This document shows, one piece after another, positions 60,089-64,000 of a DNA stretch of 64,000 nucleotides. The notes under the pieces were generated by a model that saw nothing but the letters and a program-made list of their open reading frames with translations, was not told the origin of the DNA and searched no databases. Origin of the DNA: W1P20-047 sp051878795 (GTDB lineage Bacteria > Actinomycetota > Coriobacteriia > Coriobacteriales > Eggerthellaceae); assembly GCA_051878795.1 (NCBI GenBank), contig JBJEKU010000010.1, forward strand, positions 31,301-95,300, given 5' to 3'. Within the stretch, counting starts at the first letter, position 1, and each line of letters begins with the position of its first letter. The translations under genes were made by a program, and so were the position numbers.

Positions 60089-60655
60089 TTATTGGATTTC
60101 CTTTGCCATGATGTAGTCATCCATCACGAAGCCCTTTCCGATAGGGCTTGCATGCTTGTCGACGATGGTGAAGCCGTTGCCTTCGTATGCCCTGATGCCG
60201 AGCTTATTGTTCACGTTCACCGTCAGGTACATGGCGTCGAGTCCTTCCTGTTCGCAAAGCTTCCGATAGAAGGCAAGGACCTCGCTGGAATAATGCTTGC
60301 CCCTCTGCTCTGTGAAGAGATAGACCTTGCTGATGAAGAAGCGTCGCTTCCAGCGGTTATGTACAACCTGGTTATGGATGATGGCGGCGTCCTCCTGCGG
60401 GTTACCGCTTACGATTTCCGCTGCGCCGCCGGTATATCCGACGCATTCACCCTGTTCGTTTCGCAGGAGCCAGAAGCGATACCCGTGTTCTTCGATATCC
60501 GTTGTCATGGCTTCCACCGAATGGAATTTGTCGATCATGTATTCGGTCTGCTCCCTTCCGATGATAGGGGGCCAGTAGTCCATCCAGATTTCTCGTGCGA
60601 TTTTTGCAAGGTATTCCAAGTCATCGGATGTTTTCACTTGGGCGAACTCGAGCAT
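60089..60655 (-). CDS. GNAT family N-acetyltransferase
   Basis: 188 residues, AAGGAGA before the ATG. GNAT fold: N-terminal IWMDYWPPIIGREQTEYMID, acetyl-CoA part around RGKHYSSEVLAFYRKLCEQE, then YLTVNVNNKLGIRAYEGNGF. The LTVNVNN...AIRAYEKxGF pattern places it with small-molecule or peptide acetyltransferases. It lies between the two transporter copies on the opposite strand. Confidence 0.88.
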   Translation of the reverse strand: MLEFAQVKTSDDLEYLAKIAREIWMDYWPPIIGREQTEYMIDKFHSVEAMTTDIEEHGYRFWLLRNEQGECVGYTGGAAEIVSGNPQEDAAIIHNQVVHNRWKRRFFISKVYLFTEQRGKHYSSEVLAFYRKLCEQEGLDAMYLTVNVNNKLGIRAYEGNGFTIVDKHASPIGKGFVMDDYIMAKEIQ

Positions 60656-60863
60656 CGTTCTCCTTTCTTCAGATTATCGCCATAGGATTATCCCATTTTG
60701 CAAGGCCCGCGAGGGCAAGGGTGACCAGGCACAATCATGGACGGTAATCATTTGGTGGGCTTATGCAGATGAAAAAGCCCAATATTCTTAACCAAATTTC
60801 AGATTTTTGGGTAAAATGTCCAAACTGTGTAAAAACCCTGAGGGAAAGGAAAGGCAAGGAGCG

Positions 60864-62150
60864 ATGTTCACTACCGCACAGCTCATCTCTATTGCGGTGT
60901 TCGTAATCGTCATGATTCTTGTCATCTCCGAGAAGATTCATCGCGCGGTGGCGGCACTGCTTGGCGCGGTGGCTCTTATCGTATTGGGAGTCATCGATTG
61001 GGATACCGGCATCGGTCACATCGACTTCAACACCATCGGCGTCCTTCTGGGCATGATGCTGTTCGTGTCCGTGGTCAAGGAATCCGGCCTGTTCGAGTTT
61101 GCAGCCATCAAGGCGGCCAAAATCGCGAAGGGCAAACCCTGGGCGATTATGGTGGCATTCATGCTGATTACCGCCATTCTGTCCGCATTGCTCGACAATG
61201 TCACCACCGTCCTTCTGGTCGGCCCCATGACGCTCATCGTCTGCGACCTGCTGGAGATCAACCCGGTTCCATACTTCCTGACCGAGATTTTCGCCAGCAA
61301 CATCGGCGGTACCGCGACCCTCATCGGCGATCCGCCGAACATCATGATCGGCTCTGCTGCGGGCTTCTCCTTCGCCGACTTCATCCTGGTCGATACCCCC
61401 TGCGTCATCATCACCATGGTCGTGGTCATCTTCTGCTTCAAGTTCGCATTCGGCCGCGGTCTGAACGTATCCGAGGAAAACCGCAAGAAGATCCTGGACC
61501 TGGATCCCAACGACTACATCCGCGACCGCGGCCTGTTCATCAAGAGCCTGGTCATGATCGCCATCGTCGTCATCCTGTTCATGACCCATGGCATCTTCCA
61601 TCTGGAAAGCTGCATCATCGCGCTGGGTGCTGCAGGCATCATGGTGGTCATCTCCAAGGCGGACCTGGAAATGTGCGTCTTCGGCATCGAGTGGACCACC
61701 ATCGGCTTCTTCTGCGGCCTGTTCATGGTCGTCGGCGGCATGGCTGAAACCGGCGTCATCGCGATGATGGCCGAAGGCATCGTCGCCATTTGCGGCGGCA
61801 ACCCGCTGGTCATGATGCTCGTCATCCTGTGGGCATCCGCAATCATCAGCGCCATCCTGGACAACATCCCGTTCTGTGCAACCATGATCCCCGTCATCCT
61901 GACCATCGCCGAAGGCGGTCAGATCGACGTCATCCCCCTGTGGTGGGCACTGTCCCTGGGCGCATGCCTGGGCGGCAACGGCACCCTGATCGGCGCTTCC
62001 GCGAACGTCGTACTGTGCAGCATCGCCGGAAAGAACGGCCACCCCATCTCGTTCATGCAGTTCACCAAGTACGGCTTCCCGGTCATGATCCTGACCTTGA
62101 TCGTTGCCACTGCCTATATGTTCGTACGTTACGGTTTGGCTATGATGTAA
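60864..62150 (+). CDS. NhaD/ArsB/CitM-type ion transporter, copy 2
   Basis: 428 residues, parallel to copy 1 and with the same transporter motifs. From 61032 to 61743 the DNA matches 58760-59471 exactly (712 bp), while both flanks differ at many sites, mostly synonymous in the first 170 bp. The protein differs from copy 1 mainly in the last 140 residues. Likely a tandem duplication partly homogenised by gene conversion; the C-terminal differences may tune substrate. Confidence 0.9.
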   Translation: MFTTAQLISIAVFVIVMILVISEKIHRAVAALLGAVALIVLGVIDWDTGIGHIDFNTIGVLLGMMLFVSVVKESGLFEFAAIKAAKIAKGKPWAIMVAFMLITAILSALLDNVTTVLLVGPMTLIVCDLLEINPVPYFLTEIFASNIGGTATLIGDPPNIMIGSAAGFSFADFILVDTPCVIITMVVVIFCFKFAFGRGLNVSEENRKKILDLDPNDYIRDRGLFIKSLVMIAIVVILFMTHGIFHLESCIIALGAAGIMVVISKADLEMCVFGIEWTTIGFFCGLFMVVGGMAETGVIAMMAEGIVAICGGNPLVMMLVILWASAIISAILDNIPFCATMIPVILTIAEGGQIDVIPLWWALSLGACLGGNGTLIGASANVVLCSIAGKNGHPISFMQFTKYGFPVMILTLIVATAYMFVRYGLAMM

Positions 62151-62182
62151 TTCCCGCTTGGGAAATCGCAAAACCTATCCAG

Positions 62183-62214
62183 AAGGACCGTCGCTTTTGC
62201 GGCGGTCCTTCTTC
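62183..62214 (+). terminator. Rho-independent terminator
   Basis: AAGGACCG pairs with CGGTCCTT (with inner CG/CG), followed by CTTCGT. Confidence 0.75.
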
Positions 62215-62598
62215 GTGGTGCGCCGGGAGGGCGATGCTTTAGAGGGGAAGACCAGCGGACTGGGGGAATGCGGTTCGACGCGCCGCTGAATCGCCGGGTT
62301 CTGCGTGAGCTGAACGGGGCGATTCGAGTGGCAGATCCCGATCGGAAGGCGGCTGCAAGGCGATGCGAAGCGCGTGGGGTATCGCCAAGGGCGCCGCAAC
62401 GAGGATCTTCGTTGCTGTGTTTACGCAAAGTCGGATACCTGCAGGGAAGGCATTGGGCTTTTGCAGGCAGGCTGCAGGCGTAATGCAGGCATTCCGTCGA
62501 AAGGGGGACCTTATGATGGCCCTGCTGCGATGAGAGGGGGGTGCGTTGTCTGTGGGCGAGGCAAGACCTGTGGGACGTGCTGCCATGGGGGAAACCTT
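62215..62598. other. Intergenic region before prepilin peptidase
   Basis: About 380 bp with no supported gene. An in-frame extension of the next gene would add MRGGCVVCGRGKTCGTCCHG, a tight Cys cluster, but without a clear ribosome site. Short GCAGG repeats occur at 62440-62490. Confidence 0.35.
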
Positions 62599-63066
62599 AT
62601 GCCAGTAATCGGATGGCGCGCCGTCCTCCTTCTGCCTGCGCTGTTGGCGATTGCTGTCTGGGATGCGAGAACAAGGAGGATCCCGAACGTCTGTATAGCC
62701 GTGTTGCTTGCAGCGGATTGGCTTCTTTTCGTTGCGGTGAGTCCGGATTTACCCCTTCTTGCCTACGTGGGAACCTGTTCGGTGCTTGCAGGGGGCGCGG
62801 TGCTTGCAGTAGGCGTAGGTTTTGATGCCGTGGCAATGCGCATGGGGGACGCGCCTGCGATCGGGGGCGGAGACGTGAAGCTGGTTGCGGCCTTCGCGGC
62901 TATGCCGTCATGCGACTCGATCTTCCCCGTGCTGCTCATTGCCTGCGCGCTTGCGCTCCTGTACGCCCTCTTTTCCGGGAAGGGACCGAAGGATACCATC
63001 CCCTTCGGACCTTTCTTGGTTACGGGCTTTGCCATAAGCGTGATAGTCGTTCCCCTTGTTGTGTAA
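62599..63066 (+). CDS. A24 family prepilin peptidase (TadV/CpaA-like)
   Basis: 155 residues from ATG 62599. Four to five membrane spans with the A24 aspartates in WDARTRRIPNV and IGGGDVKLVAAFA (GxGD). The short form lacks the N-methyltransferase half, as in Tad/Flp systems, where it cleaves prepilin leader peptides. No pilin or tad genes are in this window, so substrates must be encoded elsewhere. The N-terminus may start further up (ATG 62530), which would add a Cys-rich segment. Confidence 0.85.
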   Translation: MPVIGWRAVLLLPALLAIAVWDARTRRIPNVCIAVLLAADWLLFVAVSPDLPLLAYVGTCSVLAGGAVLAVGVGFDAVAMRMGDAPAIGGGDVKLVAAFAAMPSCDSIFPVLLIACALALLYALFSGKGPKDTIPFGPFLVTGFAISVIVVPLVV

Positions 63067-63291
63067 TTGCTGTGCGAAGGCGGGATATTCGAGTATCGCT
63101 TTGCCATCGGAACGATGCGTTGAATCTCATTGTGATATACTAATCAGGCTTGTGCGGGAAGGCTGCACAGCATGACAATATTGGCCCCCGAGACATGTTG
63201 GTAAACGTTGCGAAAGCGGCGTCGTGAACATGGAATATGAACACGCAATCATGACGAAGGGTCCCCGTTTTACATTTGAAAGGGGTCCGTT
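63067..63291 (+). other. Leader region of rpsA
   Basis: TATACT near 63135 is the likely -10, giving a leader of about 150 nt. I see no convincing structure that would hide the start codon. Confidence 0.4.
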
Positions 63292-64000
63292 TTGACCGAA
63301 ATCAAGAACACGGCCATCATCGACTTCGAAGACATCTCCGACGAGCAGATGAATGAAATGATCGATGGCACCCTCACCGATTTCGACGAAGGCGATCTGG
63401 TCGACGGCACTATCGTCAAGATCGAGCACGACGAGGTTCTGGTTGACATCGGCTTCAAGAGCGAAGGCGTTATTCCCTCTCGCGAGCTGTCCATCCGCAA
63501 AGATGCAGATCCTGCAGACATCGTTGCGCTGGGTGACAGGATCGAGGCTCTGGTTCTGCAGAAGGAAGACAAGGACGGCCGTCTGGTTCTTTCCAAGAAG
63601 CGTGCCGAGTACGAGCGTGCATGGATCTCCGTCGAAGAGAAGTTCCGTGCTGGCGAAGTCGTTACCGGCGAGGTTATCGAAGTCGTCAAGGGCGGCCTGA
63701 TCCTGGACATCGGCCTGCGCGGCTTCCTGCCTGCTTCCCTGGTCGACCTCCGTCGTGTGCGCGATCTGGACGCTTACCTGAACACCGAAATCGAAGCACG
63801 CGTTATCGAGATGGATCGCAACCGCAACAATGTTGTTCTGTCCCGTCGCGTTCTGCTGGAAGAAGGCCGCAGGAACGAGCGTTCCGAAATCCTCTCCAAG
63901 CTTTCCAAGGGCATGCGCCTCAAGGGCAGCGTTTCCTCTATCGTCGACTTCGGTGCATTCGTTGACCTGGGCGGCATTGACGGTCTGGTTCACATCTCCG
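63292..64000 (+). CDS. rpsA: 30S ribosomal protein S1, 5' part
   Basis: 236 codons shown; the frame runs off the window. Start TTG 63292 has AAAGGGG seven bases upstream. Repeated S1 RNA-binding domains begin GDLVDGTIVKIEHDEVLVDI, then GEVVTGEVIEVVKGGLILDI, then a third at the right edge (GSVSSIVDFGAFVDLGG). S1 helps the 30S subunit bind mRNA. Incomplete at the 3' end. Confidence 0.95.
   Translation, partial: MTEIKNTAIIDFEDISDEQMNEMIDGTLTDFDEGDLVDGTIVKIEHDEVLVDIGFKSEGVIPSRELSIRKDADPADIVALGDRIEALVLQKEDKDGRLVLSKKRAEYERAWISVEEKFRAGEVVTGEVIEVVKGGLILDIGLRGFLPASLVDLRRVRDLDAYLNTEIEARVIEMDRNRNNVVLSRRVLLEEGRRNERSEILSKLSKGMRLKGSVSSIVDFGAFVDLGGIDGLVHIS

Noticed and set aside
63255..63291. CCCC/GGGG pairing that could hide the rpsA ribosome site
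   Set aside because: Just four base pairs with mismatches on both sides.

Overview
This is a high-GC bacterial chromosome segment, most likely from a Coriobacteriia member close to Eggerthellaceae (Actinomycetota). That placement is inferred from gene content and order (efp, biotin-dependent carboxylase genes, asp23, nusB, xseB, dxs), frequent GTG/TTG starts and Veg-type and DUF6273 proteins; no 16S gene is present. I count 55 protein genes (two cut by the window ends), one tRNA-Ala and about 20 rho-independent terminators. I saw no CRISPR array, transposase or prophage.

Layout. 1-7.7 kb: end of a VWA/metallopeptidase-like gene, a leucine-rich-repeat protein, an MFS transporter, a DUF6273 protein, an M29 aminopeptidase and an SPFH/zinc-ribbon protein. 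7.7-12.9 kb: an AT-richer accessory island with an AAA_14/DUF4143 ATPase preceded by three evenly phased operator-like palindromes, a Sau3AI/MutH-type restriction enzyme with its cytosine-C5 methyltransferase, and an acidic orphan protein. 13-23 kb: UPF0210 protein, a 1528-residue CoA-dehydratase activase-like protein, rsmI, small metabolic and membrane genes, and a secreted coiled-coil wall protein. 23.5-26 kb: XRE regulator plus membrane Ser/Thr kinase. 26-35 kb: deaminase, metG-tatD-flavoprotein-rsmA, veg, tRNA-Ala, MFS transporter, thioesterase.

35-50 kb: galU, an intergenic stretch rich in hairpins and SD/anti-SD-like tracts, a homocysteine-methyltransferase-like protein without its zinc cysteines, a 6S-like RNA candidate before rarA, then DUF948, AI-2E transporter, alaS, ruvX, mltG, yqeG, aroC, aroB, pepP and efp. 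50-58 kb: sstT on the reverse strand, then a fused carboxyltransferase-BCCP gene with accC, asp23, nusB, xseB and dxs. 58.5-64 kb: two near-identical NhaD/ArsB-like transporters flanking a GNAT gene, an A24 prepilin peptidase, and the start of rpsA.

The genes mostly serve core functions: translation (metG, alaS, efp, rsmA, rsmI, rpsA), the shikimate and MEP pathways, cell-wall processing and recombination repair. The accessory layer is the restriction island, the kinase-regulator pair and the duplicated transporters. The best candidates for undescribed biology are the 35.9-36.1 kb RNA-like element, the 32-bp-phased operator triplet at 9.0 kb, the chimeric OadA-AccB carboxylase and the zinc-less homocysteine-methyltransferase-like protein.
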